A DNA stretch of 38,909 nucleotides from Bacteroidales bacterium (GTDB lineage Bacteria > Bacteroidota > Bacteroidia > Bacteroidales > Bacteroidaceae): the NCBI GenBank assembly GCA_015654535.1, contig JAATGU010000028.1:1-38909 (forward strand), in the 5' to 3' direction. The notes beneath the pieces were generated by a model that did no database searches, had not been told where the DNA came from, and was given only the letters and a program-made list of their open reading frames with translations. This document shows, in pieces, positions 16,398 through 25,716 of this stretch; the stretch's first letter is position 1, and every line of letters starts with the position of its first letter. The position numbers and the translations under genes were made by a program.

Positions 16398-17393
16398 ATG
16401 GCTGAATCAATTGATATCCGTGAATTGAACGAGCGGATAGAAAAACAAAGCGCATTTGTAACCAACCTCATGACGGGGATGGATCAGGTTATCGTAGGAC
16501 AAAAACATTTAGTAGAGTCTTTGTTGATTGGATTACTATCCGATGGGCACGTGCTTCTGGAAGGTGTACCAGGACTTGCAAAGACATTGGCAATAAAGAC
16601 GTTGGCTTCGCTGATTGACGCCAAATTCAGCCGTGTGCAGTTCACACCCGATCTGTTGCCTGCCGATGTGATTGGTACCATGATTTACAGTCAAAAAGAT
16701 GAAACCTTTCTCGTTAATAAAGGCCCAATCTTTGCAAATTTTGTATTAGCAGATGAAATTAACCGTGCACCAGCGAAAGTTCAGAGTGCTTTGCTTGAAG
16801 CCATGCAAGAAAGACAAGTTACACTAAGTAAAGAGACCTTCAGATTACCGGAACCTTTCTTAGTGCTTGCCACCCAGAATCCAATAGAACAAGAAGGCAC
16901 TTATCCACTTCCTGAAGCACAAGTTGACCGTTTTATGTTGAAGGTGGTTATTGATTATCCAAAGCAAGAAGAAGAAAGATTGATTATCCGTCAGAACATT
17001 AGTGGAGCTAAATTTGACGTAAAACCAATACTGAGAGCTGATGAAATATTAGAAGCAAGAAAAGTAGTCCGCGATGTTTATCTGGATGAAAAAATAGAAC
17101 GATATATTGTTGATATAGTGTTTGCTACACGCTATCCTGAAAAGTATGGCTTAAAGGAACTAAAAGAGATGATCAGCTTTGGAGGATCTCCCCGTGCTTC
17201 TATTAATTTAGCACTTGGAGCCCGTACTTATGCGTTCATTAAAAGACGTGGATATGTGATTCCTGAAGATGTTCGCGCTATCGCTCACGATGTACTTCGC
17301 CACCGCATTGGTCTTACTTATGAAGCAGAAGCAAGCAACATCACATCAGACGAAATAGTAAGTAAAATTATTAATAAGATAGAGGTACCTTGA
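16398..17393 (+). CDS. MoxR-family AAA+ ATPase (first gene of the Bat cluster)
   Basis: A 331-residue AAA+ protein with Walker A GVPGLAKT (56-63), Walker B VLADEINRAP (D119-E120), sensor 1 in LATQNPIEQEGTYPLPEAQ and arginine-finger region AQVDRFMLK. MoxR ATPases act as chaperones for metal or cofactor insertion and are almost always encoded with von Willebrand A proteins, as here. In Bacteroides fragilis this cluster (BatI) is tied to aerotolerance. It is followed after 4 bases by the DUF58 gene. The substrate is unknown. Confidence 0.94.
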   Translation: MAESIDIRELNERIEKQSAFVTNLMTGMDQVIVGQKHLVESLLIGLLSDGHVLLEGVPGLAKTLAIKTLASLIDAKFSRVQFTPDLLPADVIGTMIYSQKDETFLVNKGPIFANFVLADEINRAPAKVQSALLEAMQERQVTLSKETFRLPEPFLVLATQNPIEQEGTYPLPEAQVDRFMLKVVIDYPKQEEERLIIRQNISGAKFDVKPILRADEILEARKVVRDVYLDEKIERYIVDIVFATRYPEKYGLKELKEMISFGGSPRASINLALGARTYAFIKRRGYVIPEDVRAIAHDVLRHRIGLTYEAEASNITSDEIVSKIINKIEVP

Positions 17394-17397
17394 TTAT

Positions 17398-18266
17398 ATG
17401 GAAACGAATGAACTTTTAAAAAGAGTTCGTCAAATTGAAATAAAGACTCGGGGACTATCGAATAACATCTTTGCCGGACAATATCATTCAGCCTTTAAAG
17501 GGCGGGTGATGGCTTTTTCAGAAGTTCGCGAGTATCAATATGGCGATGATGTACGAGACATCGATTGGAATGTGACGGCACGCTTTAACAAACCTTATAT
17601 AAAGGTGTTTGAAGAAGAACGTGAATTGACGGTTATGCTACTGATTGATGTATCAGTAGTCTTAACTTTGGAACAGTAAAACAGATGAAAAAAGATCAGG
17701 TAACGGAAATGGCTGCTACAATTGCTTTTTCGGCTATCTCAAACAATGATAAAATTGGAGTGATCTTTTTCTCAGATAAAATAGAGAAGTTTATTCCACC
17801 CAAAAAAGGACGGAAACATATTTTGTTTATCATTCGGGAATTGATCGATTTTCAGGCAAGCAGCTGGAAAACAAATATAAAAATGGGCATCGAATATCTA
17901 ACGAATGTAATTAAAAAAAGATGCACAGCTTTTATTATATCTGACTTCATTGATAATACTGACTTTAAAAATGCGCTGACAATTGCCAACCGTAAACATG
18001 ATGTGGTAGCTATTCAGGTTTACGATAAACGAGTGGCCGAACTTCCATCCGTAGGCTTGATGAAAGTAAAAGATGCCGAAACAGGACATGAGCAATGGAT
18101 TGATACATCATCTGCAGCATTGCGTAAAGCCCATCGTGAATGGTGGATAAAGAAACAAGGCATTCTTAGCGAAACATTTACAAAGAGTAATGTAGATTCG
18201 GTATCCGTTCGCACGGATGAGGATTATGTGAGAGCGTTGTTGAACCTGTTTGCTAAAAGAAATTAA
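17398..18266 (+). pseudogene. DUF58 protein gene with a one-base frameshift
   Basis: Two reading frames, 17398-17679 and 17685-18266, are halves of one DUF58 (VWA-like) protein. The first half holds the family motif EVREYQYGDDVRDIDWNVTARF (residues 42 onward) and runs into LLIDVS; the second holds FSDKIEKFIPPKKGR and the C-terminal part. Reading on in the next frame at 17658 gives SLNFGTVKQMKKDQV, so one base, probably a G of a GGT codon at 17656-17657, is missing inside the expected DxSGS metal motif. Restored, the product would be 289 residues, normal for the family. All neighbours are intact. Either a real inactivating mutation or a sequencing error. A restart at ATG 17685 could yield a C-terminal piece lacking the metal site. 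Confidence 0.9.
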
Positions 18267-18272
18267 GAAGAA

Positions 18273-19379
18273 ATGAGTAAATACACATTATTTATAAGCA
18301 AGAACTTTTTTATTGTATTGAGCAGTTTCATGTTATTCCTTATGGCTCCTCAAAAGATTTTTGCTCAATCTGTAACGGTAGATGTAACCATTGATTCTTT
18401 GCAAATACTCATTGGAGAACAGGCAAAAATTCAGTTGCAGGTAAGCGTTGATGCTAAGCAAAAAGTCCTTTTTCCCCATTTCACCGATAGTATCATCAAA
18501 GGGATAGAAATTATTAATGTTGCAAAACCAGATACTCAATATCTGAATAATAAACAACGATTACTAATTACGCAGAAATACACAGTAACTTCTTTTGATT
18601 CTGCACTTTATTACATTCCTCCTTTTGAAATAAAGGTTGGTTCACAAGTATACAAATCCAAAGCACTGGCTCTCAAAGTTTACTCTATGCCAGTTGATAT
18701 CAGCCACCCCGACCGTTATTTCGGTCAGAAAGGAGTAATGGCTCCTCCATTTGTGTGGAGTGACTGGGCAGGAACAATTTTTCTTTCTATTCTTGCTATC
18801 CCATTACTATTCCTGATTATTTTCTTTATCATTCGCTTCAGAGATAATAAACCAATTATCAGACGAATTAAAATTGAACCCAAACTTCCACCTCATCAGC
18901 AGGCGATGAAAGAGATAGAGCGGATAAAAAGTGAAAGAGTCTGGCAGAAAGGTAACCCAAAAGAATATTATACAGAATTGACCGAGACTTTACGTACTTA
19001 TATAGAGAATCGTTTTGGCTTTAATGCGATGGAAATGACTTCTTCAGAAATTATTGATAAATTAATGGAGGATAAAGACTCGCAGTCTATGAATGATTTA
19101 AAATTCTTGTTTCAAACGGCCGACCTCGTAAAGTTTGCCAAGCATGATCCGATGATGAATGAGAATGATTCAAATTTATTAAATGCAATTGCGTTCATTA
19201 ATGAGACAAAAATAGAAGAATTAGCTAACCAAAAACCTATACCAACAGAAATAACGGTAGAAGAAAAACGTTCGCGCAGAGCTAAAATACTTTTGGCTGT
19301 TGGAATTACTATCTTAGCTGCTTCAGTGATTGCAATTATAGCATCTGTGGCAATGAAGCTGGCAGATATGTTCCTATAA
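18273..19379 (+). CDS. BatD-related exported membrane protein of the Bat cluster
   Basis: A 368-residue protein with a signal peptide (about 1-32, ending IFAQ), a beta-rich periplasmic part starting VTVDVTIDSLQILIGEQAKI, a transmembrane segment at about 165-190, a cytosolic helical domain and a final membrane segment near 340-365. The cytosolic domain (ETLRTYIENRFGFNAMEM, then LKFLFQTADLVKFAKHDP) resembles the C-terminal domain of BatD downstream (LKALWGYISDKLNIPVS, then LSVLDLCEFARYAPGD). It lies 6 bases after the DUF58 gene and 22 before batA, the position of the unnamed protein in Bacteroides Bat operons. Role unknown; probably part of a membrane assembly with BatA and BatB. Confidence 0.78.
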   Translation: MSKYTLFISKNFFIVLSSFMLFLMAPQKIFAQSVTVDVTIDSLQILIGEQAKIQLQVSVDAKQKVLFPHFTDSIIKGIEIINVAKPDTQYLNNKQRLLITQKYTVTSFDSALYYIPPFEIKVGSQVYKSKALALKVYSMPVDISHPDRYFGQKGVMAPPFVWSDWAGTIFLSILAIPLLFLIIFFIIRFRDNKPIIRRIKIEPKLPPHQQAMKEIERIKSERVWQKGNPKEYYTELTETLRTYIENRFGFNAMEMTSSEIIDKLMEDKDSQSMNDLKFLFQTADLVKFAKHDPMMNENDSNLLNAIAFINETKIEELANQKPIPTEITVEEKRSRRAKILLAVGITILAASVIAIIASVAMKLADMFL

Positions 19380-19401
19380 TATGATATAAAACGATAAAAA
19401 G

Positions 19402-20385
19402 ATGATATTTGCTAATATTCAATATTTATTTTTGCTGATACTACTTATACCTTATATAATGTGGTATATCCTCAGACAACGGAAAAATGAAGCTACGCTT
19501 CAGGTATCCGATACAAGAGTTTATGCTCATTCACCAAAGAGTTATAAGATATATTTGCTTCATATGCCTTTCATTCTAAGGATTCTGTCTTTCGTAATGA
19601 TTATACTAATTCTTGCGCGTCCACAAACGACAAACAGCTGGAAAAATACTGAAACAGAAGGAATAGACATTATGTTGGCCATTGATATTTCTACCAGTAT
19701 GCTGGCAGAAGATCTTAAACCAAACCGATTGGAAGCGGCTAAGGACGTAGCTGCGGAATTTATTAATGGACGTCCTAATGATAATATAGGATTAACTCTT
19801 TTTGCAGCGGAAAGTTTCACACAATGTCCGTTGACAGTAGATCATGCGGTTTTACTCAACCTTTTTCAGAATATCAAATGTGGACTGATAGAAGATGGCA
19901 CAGCTATAGGGATGGGCATTGCGAATGCGGTATCAAAACTAAAAGACAGTAAAGCAAAATCGAAGGTGATTATTTTATTAACGGACGGATCAAACAATAA
20001 AGGTGATATTTCTCCGCTAACAGCAGCCGACATTGCAAAAAGCTTTGGTATCAGAGTTTATACTATTGGGGTAGGAACAAATGGTATGGCCCCGTATCCG
20101 TATCCAACAGCCGCAGGAATTCAGTATATCACGATGCCAGTAGAAATTGATGAATCAACATTAACTCAAATAGCTGCAACCACTGATGGAAGCTATTTCA
20201 GGGCAACAAGTACATCTAAGTTAAAAGAGGTATACCACGAGATAGATAAGCTCGAAAGAACAAAACTAAACGTTAAAGAATATAGCAAGAGACAAGAAAA
20301 TTATCAACCATTCGCATTGATTTTATTATTAAGTATCTTTTGTGAGATTCTTTTACGTAATTCAATATTAAAGAAAATACCCTAA
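19402..20385 (+). CDS. batA: BatA, von Willebrand A domain membrane protein
   Basis: A 327-residue protein with two membrane segments near the N-terminus (about 5-23 and 55-72), a VWA domain from about 85 to 275, and a last membrane segment near 305-320. The metal-ion-dependent adhesion site is complete: DISTS (D95, S97, S99), a Thr in the GLTLFAAESFTQ region and LLTDGSN. VWA proteins of this kind work with MoxR ATPases. It is followed after 18 bases by the paralogue batB. Identification rests on gene order and domain content of the BatI operon. Confidence 0.92.
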   Translation: MIFANIQYLFLLILLIPYIMWYILRQRKNEATLQVSDTRVYAHSPKSYKIYLLHMPFILRILSFVMIILILARPQTTNSWKNTETEGIDIMLAIDISTSMLAEDLKPNRLEAAKDVAAEFINGRPNDNIGLTLFAAESFTQCPLTVDHAVLLNLFQNIKCGLIEDGTAIGMGIANAVSKLKDSKAKSKVIILLTDGSNNKGDISPLTAADIAKSFGIRVYTIGVGTNGMAPYPYPTAAGIQYITMPVEIDESTLTQIAATTDGSYFRATSTSKLKEVYHEIDKLERTKLNVKEYSKRQENYQPFALILLLSIFCEILLRNSILKKIP

Positions 20386-20403
20386 TTAAAAACAAGATAA
20401 ATT

Positions 20404-21423
20404 ATGTTTCGATTTGCTGACCCGACATATTTATATCTATTTATAATATTGCCATTTATTGTATTATTCTACTTGTATTCTAATTACAAAAGAAGAAAAG
20501 CAATCAAAAAGTTTGGTGATCCGGAATTGATGGCTCAACTGATGCCAGATGTTTCCAAATATCGTCCAGACGTTAAATTCTGGCTCATATTTGCCGCTTT
20601 GGCTTTTACCATTGTGTTGATAGCCCGACCACAATTCGGCTCTAAAACACAGAAAATAAAAAGAACCGGAGTAGAGGTAATTATTGCATTAGATATTTCC
20701 AATTCCATGTTAGCGGAAGACGTTACTCCAAGCCGTTTGGACAAAGCTAAAATGCTGGTATCTAAAATGGTGGATGAATTAGATCAAGATAAAGTGGGAT
20801 TAATTGTATTTGCAGGAGATGCCTATACGCAACTGCCTATCACGAGTGATTATATTTCAGCTAAAATGTTTTTAGAAACAATTACTCCAGCCTTAATTGC
20901 GCGACAAGGAACTGCAATTGGCTCAGCCATTGACTTAGCTACACGCAGTTTTACTGCCCAAAAGGGAGTAGGAAGGGCTATTATTCTTATTACTGATGGT
21001 GAGAACCATGAAGATGGAGCTGTGGAAGCAGCAAAGGCAGCTAAAGAAAAAGGAATAATAGTGCATGTGCTCGGCGTTGGTTCTCCAAACGGATCACCTA
21101 TTCCAATTGGAGGAACAACTAATTTCCGTAAAGATAGGCAAGGAAATGTTATCATTACGAGACTTAACGAATCTATGTGTAGGGAAATATCTGCTGCCGG
21201 AAAAGGTATTTATGTACGGGTTGACAATACGAATACTGCCCAAAAAGCACTAAATAATGAAATTGATAAAATGGCCAAAGCAGATGTGGAAAGTAGTAGA
21301 TATACAGACTTTGATGAGCAATTTCAGGGAGTAGCATGGATTATTCTAATTCTATTGCTTGCTGAATTATTACTGCTGGAACGCAAAAATCCATTATTCA
21401 AAAATATAAAACTGTTTTCATAA
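20404..21423 (+). CDS. batB: BatB, von Willebrand A domain membrane protein
   Basis: A 339-residue paralogue of BatA with the same layout: membrane segments at about 8-25 and 58-75, a VWA domain and a C-terminal membrane segment near 315-332. The metal site is intact: DISNS (D97, S99, S101), GLIVFAGDAYTQLPIT and LITDGENHEDG. The region after SRLDKAKMLVSKMVDEL mirrors BatA closely, showing an old tandem duplication. BatC follows after 14 bases. Confidence 0.93.
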   Translation: MFRFADPTYLYLFIILPFIVLFYLYSNYKRRKAIKKFGDPELMAQLMPDVSKYRPDVKFWLIFAALAFTIVLIARPQFGSKTQKIKRTGVEVIIALDISNSMLAEDVTPSRLDKAKMLVSKMVDELDQDKVGLIVFAGDAYTQLPITSDYISAKMFLETITPALIARQGTAIGSAIDLATRSFTAQKGVGRAIILITDGENHEDGAVEAAKAAKEKGIIVHVLGVGSPNGSPIPIGGTTNFRKDRQGNVIITRLNESMCREISAAGKGIYVRVDNTNTAQKALNNEIDKMAKADVESSRYTDFDEQFQGVAWIILILLLAELLLLERKNPLFKNIKLFS

Positions 21424-21437
21424 GATATAATAGAAAT

Positions 21438-22154
21438 ATGTCACAGGTTAAGTATATTATTTTTATAGCCTTTCTTTTTCTTGCAAATAGTAGTACATTT
21501 GCACAAAAAACAGAGCGCGACTATATCCGCAAAGGAAATAGATTGTTCAATGACAGTTCTTTTGTGCATTCGGAGGTGAATTACCGAAAAGCTTTGGAAC
21601 TAAATCCAAAATCTACTGAAGCTTTATATAATTTAGGAAATACACTGTCTCAACAACGAAAGTTGAAAGAGGCAATGGAACAGTATACAGCAGCTTCGAA
21701 AATAGAAAGGAATAAAGGTAAATTAGCAAAAATATATCATAATGCTGGAGTTTTGTTTCAAGCTGAAAAGCATTATCAGGAAGCTATTCAATCTTATAAG
21801 CAATCTTTAAGAAATAATCCGAAAGATGATGAAACTAGGTACAATTTGGCCTTGGCTCAAAAATTACTGAAAGATCAGCAGAAAAATCAAAAGAATCAGA
21901 ATAAAGATAAAAATAAGAAAAACAAAGATAAAGACAAGCAAAAAAAGGACGACGAAAAGAAAAAACAAGATCAAAAGAATAAAGACGATAAACAAAAGCA
22001 GCCACCTAAACCACAGGAGTCTAAAAAGAATAAAATGTCCAAGGAGAATGCCGAGCAATTGCTGAATGCTGCAATGCAAGATGAGAAACAACTCCAGGAA
22101 AAAGTTAAAAAACAATTAAAAAATCAAGGTAGAAACCTAGATAAAGATTGGTAA
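21438..22154 (+). CDS. batC: BatC, exported TPR protein with lysine-rich tail
   Basis: A 238-residue protein with a signal peptide (1 to about 23, ending TFAQ), then three TPR repeats at about 30-145 (for example ALELNPKSTEALYNLGNTL and IYHNAGVLFQAEKHYQEAI). Residues 150-205 are a low-complexity stretch of Lys, Asp, Gln and Asn, followed by a helical end (ENAEQLLNAAMQDEKQLQ). TPRs form protein-binding scaffolds; in the Bat system BatC is thought to act in the periplasm with BatA/BatB. Position between batB and batD confirms the call. Confidence 0.9.
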   Translation: MSQVKYIIFIAFLFLANSSTFAQKTERDYIRKGNRLFNDSSFVHSEVNYRKALELNPKSTEALYNLGNTLSQQRKLKEAMEQYTAASKIERNKGKLAKIYHNAGVLFQAEKHYQEAIQSYKQSLRNNPKDDETRYNLALAQKLLKDQQKNQKNQNKDKNKKNKDKDKQKKDDEKKKQDQKNKDDKQKQPPKPQESKKNKMSKENAEQLLNAAMQDEKQLQEKVKKQLKNQGRNLDKDW

Positions 22155-22189
22155 TAAAAAATAAGTTAGGATATAAAATTATATAAGCA

Positions 22190-24022
22190 ATGAGGAAACT
22201 GATTTTCTTATTCATCATTTTACTGACGTCTGGATTAAATAGTTACGCTGATAATATTAGATTAGTGGCAGAAGCTCCAGATGCAGTAGCTGTAGGCGAT
22301 CAATTTAGAATTACATATACGGTAAACACGCAAGATGTAAAAAGTTTTAGAGCCTCTTCGATGAAGGGGCTAGATGTATTAGCCGGACCTTATGAATCAA
22401 GGATGACGAGCGCTCAATACGTTAATGGAAAAGGTTCAACTGTGAGCTCCATAACTTATACATATACAGTAATGGCCGGTAAGCAAGGAAATTATACCAT
22501 TACACCGGCAAGTATTATCGCCGATGGAAAACCGATAACGTCTAACGCATTAAGAATTAAAGTACTTCCAGCTGATCAAGCCAGAAATGTAAAAAGCTCT
22601 GCAAAAGGTGGAGCTGCTTCCCATTCGCAATCTTCCGGAACTAAAATCTCTTCGCAAGATCTTTTCATTAATGCATCTATAAGTAAAACAAATGTGTATG
22701 AACAAGAAGCTATTCTTTTAACTTATAAGATCTATACTTTGGTGGATTTACGTGGTTTTGATAATGTTAAATTGCCTGATTTTAAAGGATTTCAATCACA
22801 AGAAGTAGAGCTTCCTCAAACAAAACAATTTACTTTAGAACATTATAAAGGTAAAAATTATCATACTACAATCTATAGGCAATTCGTCCTTTTCCCTCAA
22901 CAATCAGGAAAACTAGTAATTGCTGGCGCTAGGTTTGATGCATCAATTGCCAAAGCTGTTCATTCTGATGATCCTTTTGAGGCATTCTTCAATGGTGGAT
23001 CAAATGTAGTTGAAGTGAAAAAAACACTTGTAACTCCTCAGGCAACTATTACTGTAAACGCTCTTCCGGGAGGAAAGCCTGCCGACTTCTCAGGTGGAGT
23101 AGGAGGGTTTACACTTTCCTCATCTATCAATTCTAAAGAGGTTAAAACAAATGATGCTATAACTGTAAAACTAGTTATTTCGGGCGTGGGAAACTTAAAA
23201 TTAATAGAAACACCCAAAATTGCATTTCCTAAAGATTTTGAAGTTTATGATCCTAAAGTTACAAACAAATTTACTCTTACTAAAAGTGGAGTATCTGGAA
23301 GTAAAGTAATTGAATATTTAGCTATTCCTCGTTATGCGGGAGCCTATAAAATTCCATCGGTAAGTTTCTCTTACTTTGATAGTAAAACCAAATCATACAA
23401 AACTCTTAAAACTCAAGAGTATGATATAAAAGTAGCTAAAGGAGCAGGCAATGCTAATCAAACAATTGCAAACTTTACAAATAAAGAAGATCTTAATGTT
23501 TTAGGTCAAGATATACGATATATAAAAACAAATGATGTAACGTTGTCTCAAAAAGGGAACTTCCTTTTTGGTTCATGGTTTTATTACTTATTATATCTCA
23601 TCCCGGCATGTTTGTTCATCGTTTTTGTAATTATCTATAGAAAACAAGCCGTTGAAAATGCGAATGTTGTAAAAGTCCGCACCAAGAAAGCGAATAAAGT
23701 TGCAACAAAAAGGATGAAAATTGCAGGCAAACTTCTGCATGAAAATAAAAAAGAACAATTTTATGATGAGGTATTAAAAGCTCTATGGGGATATATAAGT
23801 GACAAATTAAATATTCCGGTTTCTAACTTAACAAAAGATAATATTGATTCACAATTGACAAACTATGGAGTTGATCCACTCTTAACAAAAGAGTTTTTAT
23901 CTGTACTTGATTTATGTGAATTTGCGCGATATGCTCCAGGTGATTCTAATGAAGCTATGGATAAAGTCTATTCTTCTGCCATCGAAGTAGTAAGTAAAAT
24001 GGAAAATATTATTAAACACTAA
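22190..24022 (+). CDS. batD: BatD, oxygen tolerance protein
   Basis: A 610-residue protein: signal peptide (1-20), a long beta-rich periplasmic region with repeated Ig-like segments starting NIRLVAEAPDAVAVGDQFRI, a transmembrane segment at about 462-484, and a cytosolic helical domain. The periplasmic region carries the BatD family pattern (QDLFINASISKTNVYEQEAI, then VGGFTLSSSINSKEVKTNDA). Length is typical. It lies between batC and batE. Its cytosolic domain resembles that of the 368-residue protein at the operon's beginning. Molecular function is not known. Confidence 0.93.
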   Translation: MRKLIFLFIILLTSGLNSYADNIRLVAEAPDAVAVGDQFRITYTVNTQDVKSFRASSMKGLDVLAGPYESRMTSAQYVNGKGSTVSSITYTYTVMAGKQGNYTITPASIIADGKPITSNALRIKVLPADQARNVKSSAKGGAASHSQSSGTKISSQDLFINASISKTNVYEQEAILLTYKIYTLVDLRGFDNVKLPDFKGFQSQEVELPQTKQFTLEHYKGKNYHTTIYRQFVLFPQQSGKLVIAGARFDASIAKAVHSDDPFEAFFNGGSNVVEVKKTLVTPQATITVNALPGGKPADFSGGVGGFTLSSSINSKEVKTNDAITVKLVISGVGNLKLIETPKIAFPKDFEVYDPKVTNKFTLTKSGVSGSKVIEYLAIPRYAGAYKIPSVSFSYFDSKTKSYKTLKTQEYDIKVAKGAGNANQTIANFTNKEDLNVLGQDIRYIKTNDVTLSQKGNFLFGSWFYYLLYLIPACLFIVFVIIYRKQAVENANVVKVRTKKANKVATKRMKIAGKLLHENKKEQFYDEVLKALWGYISDKLNIPVSNLTKDNIDSQLTNYGVDPLLTKEFLSVLDLCEFARYAPGDSNEAMDKVYSSAIEVVSKMENIIKH

Positions 24023-24041
24023 CAGATCAAGAAATAATAAT

Positions 24042-24863
24042 ATGAAGAAAATTATATTTTTAGCACTAAGTATATTACTTTCAATTAATCTTTTTGCACA
24101 AGATTCTTTAGCAAATGACGGCGCTGCAAAGCATTCAAAATTGGCACGTAAAGAAATCTCTAACATTGCAAATGCGACCAAAGCAATGGGAGATAGTGCA
24201 TATATTCGTAACGACTTTACCTCTGCGATACAAATATATGAATATATACTTAAAACGAAAGGAGAAGCAGTAGATCTATATTATAATTTAGGTAATAGCT
24301 ATTATAAAGCTGGAAATATGGCTAAGGCTATCTTAAATTATGAAAGGGCTTTATTGCTCAAACCAGGAGATAGTGATATCCGTTCTAACTTAGAAATAGC
24401 TCGCAGTAAAACGGTAGATAAGATAAATACAGCTCCACAAATATTTTTTATCAATTGGATACACTCGCTTATTAATTGTATGGGGGCTGATAGCTGGGCG
24501 AAATGTGGAATTACTTTTTTTATTCTCTTTATTTTCGGGCTCTATTTTTTTATATTTTCTAAAAGAATTATTCTAAAAAAAATAGGCTTTATAGCGTCAA
24601 TTGTTTTGCTTATATCTGTTATTGTGTCAAATGTATTTGCTTCTCATCAAAAAGATCTTCTGATAAATCGCACTGATGCAATTATTATGGCATCTAGCGT
24701 TACAATTAAAAGTACTCCCAATGAAAGTGGTACAGATTTATTTATCATTCATGAAGGGCATAAAGTAAGCATTAAAGATAACTCGATGAAAGATTGGAAG
24801 GAAATTAAGCTTGAAGATGGAAATGTTGGATGGATTAAGACAAGCGATATTGAAGTAATCTAA
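24042..24863 (+). CDS. batE: BatE, TPR and SH3-type membrane protein
   Basis: A 273-residue protein with a signal peptide (1-20, ending LFAQ), a TPR region at about 45-125 (AVDLYYNLGNSYYKAGNMAKAI), two membrane segments at about 158-200 and a C-terminal SH3-like domain (about 212-270: IIMASSVTIKSTPNESGTDL, then GHKVSIKD, W-KEIKLEDGNVGWIK). This order is the BatE pattern. It ends the core Bat set and is followed after only 5 bases by a PAP2 gene, so the latter is probably on the same transcript. Confidence 0.9.
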   Translation: MKKIIFLALSILLSINLFAQDSLANDGAAKHSKLARKEISNIANATKAMGDSAYIRNDFTSAIQIYEYILKTKGEAVDLYYNLGNSYYKAGNMAKAILNYERALLLKPGDSDIRSNLEIARSKTVDKINTAPQIFFINWIHSLINCMGADSWAKCGITFFILFIFGLYFFIFSKRIILKKIGFIASIVLLISVIVSNVFASHQKDLLINRTDAIIMASSVTIKSTPNESGTDLFIIHEGHKVSIKDNSMKDWKEIKLEDGNVGWIKTSDIEVI

Positions 24864-24868
24864 TTATA

Positions 24869-25582
24869 ATGAATAGTATACAGCAACTTATACAATATGA
24901 CAAAAGTATTTTTCTTGCATTAAACAGCCATCATTCAACATTTTTAGATGGCTTTATGTGGGTATATACAAGTACGCTAATTTGGATTCCATTGGCTGTA
25001 GTTTTATTATATGTCCTTTTTCGAAACAATCGATTAAAAGAAGCTTTATTGATTGTTGTTCTGATTATTCTAGTAATAATTATCTGCGATCGTACTTCTT
25101 CTGGAATTTTTAAACCTTTTTTTAAACGTTTCCGTCCAACTCAAGATCCCTCTTTCATGTACTTAGTAAATATTGTAAATAACTATAGGGGAGGGAAATA
25201 CGGATTCATATCAAGTCATGCAGCAAATTTTTTTGGTCTTTTTACCTTCACTTCTCTTTTGTTTCGTAAAAAAGAATATACCTTGGCTTTCTTCTTTTGG
25301 GCTATGATTTCATGTTATTCTCGTATATATTTAGGTGTACATTATTTGGGAGATGTAGTCTGCGGAGCAATATTAGGAATATTATCAGGATCATTAATAT
25401 ATTTTATTTATCAATATATACATAAAAAATATAGATCGGATAAAAGAATGATATTTTCAATAAGATATACAGCAAGCGGTTATTTAATATCAGACATAAA
25501 TATCTTACTAATAGCTCTTTTTTCTACTATTTTCGCAACGATGATATTTGGTATGATCGTTTATGATTATAGTTATCTGTAA
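24869..25582 (+). CDS. PAP2-family membrane phosphatase
   Basis: A 237-residue protein with about six membrane segments. All three phosphatase motifs are seen: KPFFKRFRP (K-x6-RP), ISSHAAN (variant of PSGH, Ser-Ser-His) and SRIYLGVHYLGD (SR-x5-H-x3-D). PAP2 membrane enzymes of this type dephosphorylate undecaprenyl pyrophosphate, phosphatidate or lipid A; the substrate cannot be assigned here. It follows batE by 5 bases. After it comes a 134-bp gap with a short stem (ATTTCTAT with ATAGAAAT, near 25599-25629) of unknown use. Confidence 0.88.
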   Translation: MNSIQQLIQYDKSIFLALNSHHSTFLDGFMWVYTSTLIWIPLAVVLLYVLFRNNRLKEALLIVVLIILVIIICDRTSSGIFKPFFKRFRPTQDPSFMYLVNIVNNYRGGKYGFISSHAANFFGLFTFTSLLFRKKEYTLAFFFWAMISCYSRIYLGVHYLGDVVCGAILGILSGSLIYFIYQYIHKKYRSDKRMIFSIRYTASGYLISDINILLIALFSTIFATMIFGMIVYDYSYL

Positions 25583-25716
25583 TTTTTTTCTGTCTATATT
25601 TCTATGAAGTATCTGTTTTATAGAAATTTAATCCATAATAGTTTGTTTTATCTTTTTTTTTATTTAAGTTTATGCCGTTATTTAATCAGCATAGTATTAA
25701 CCAAAATTTCTATATT

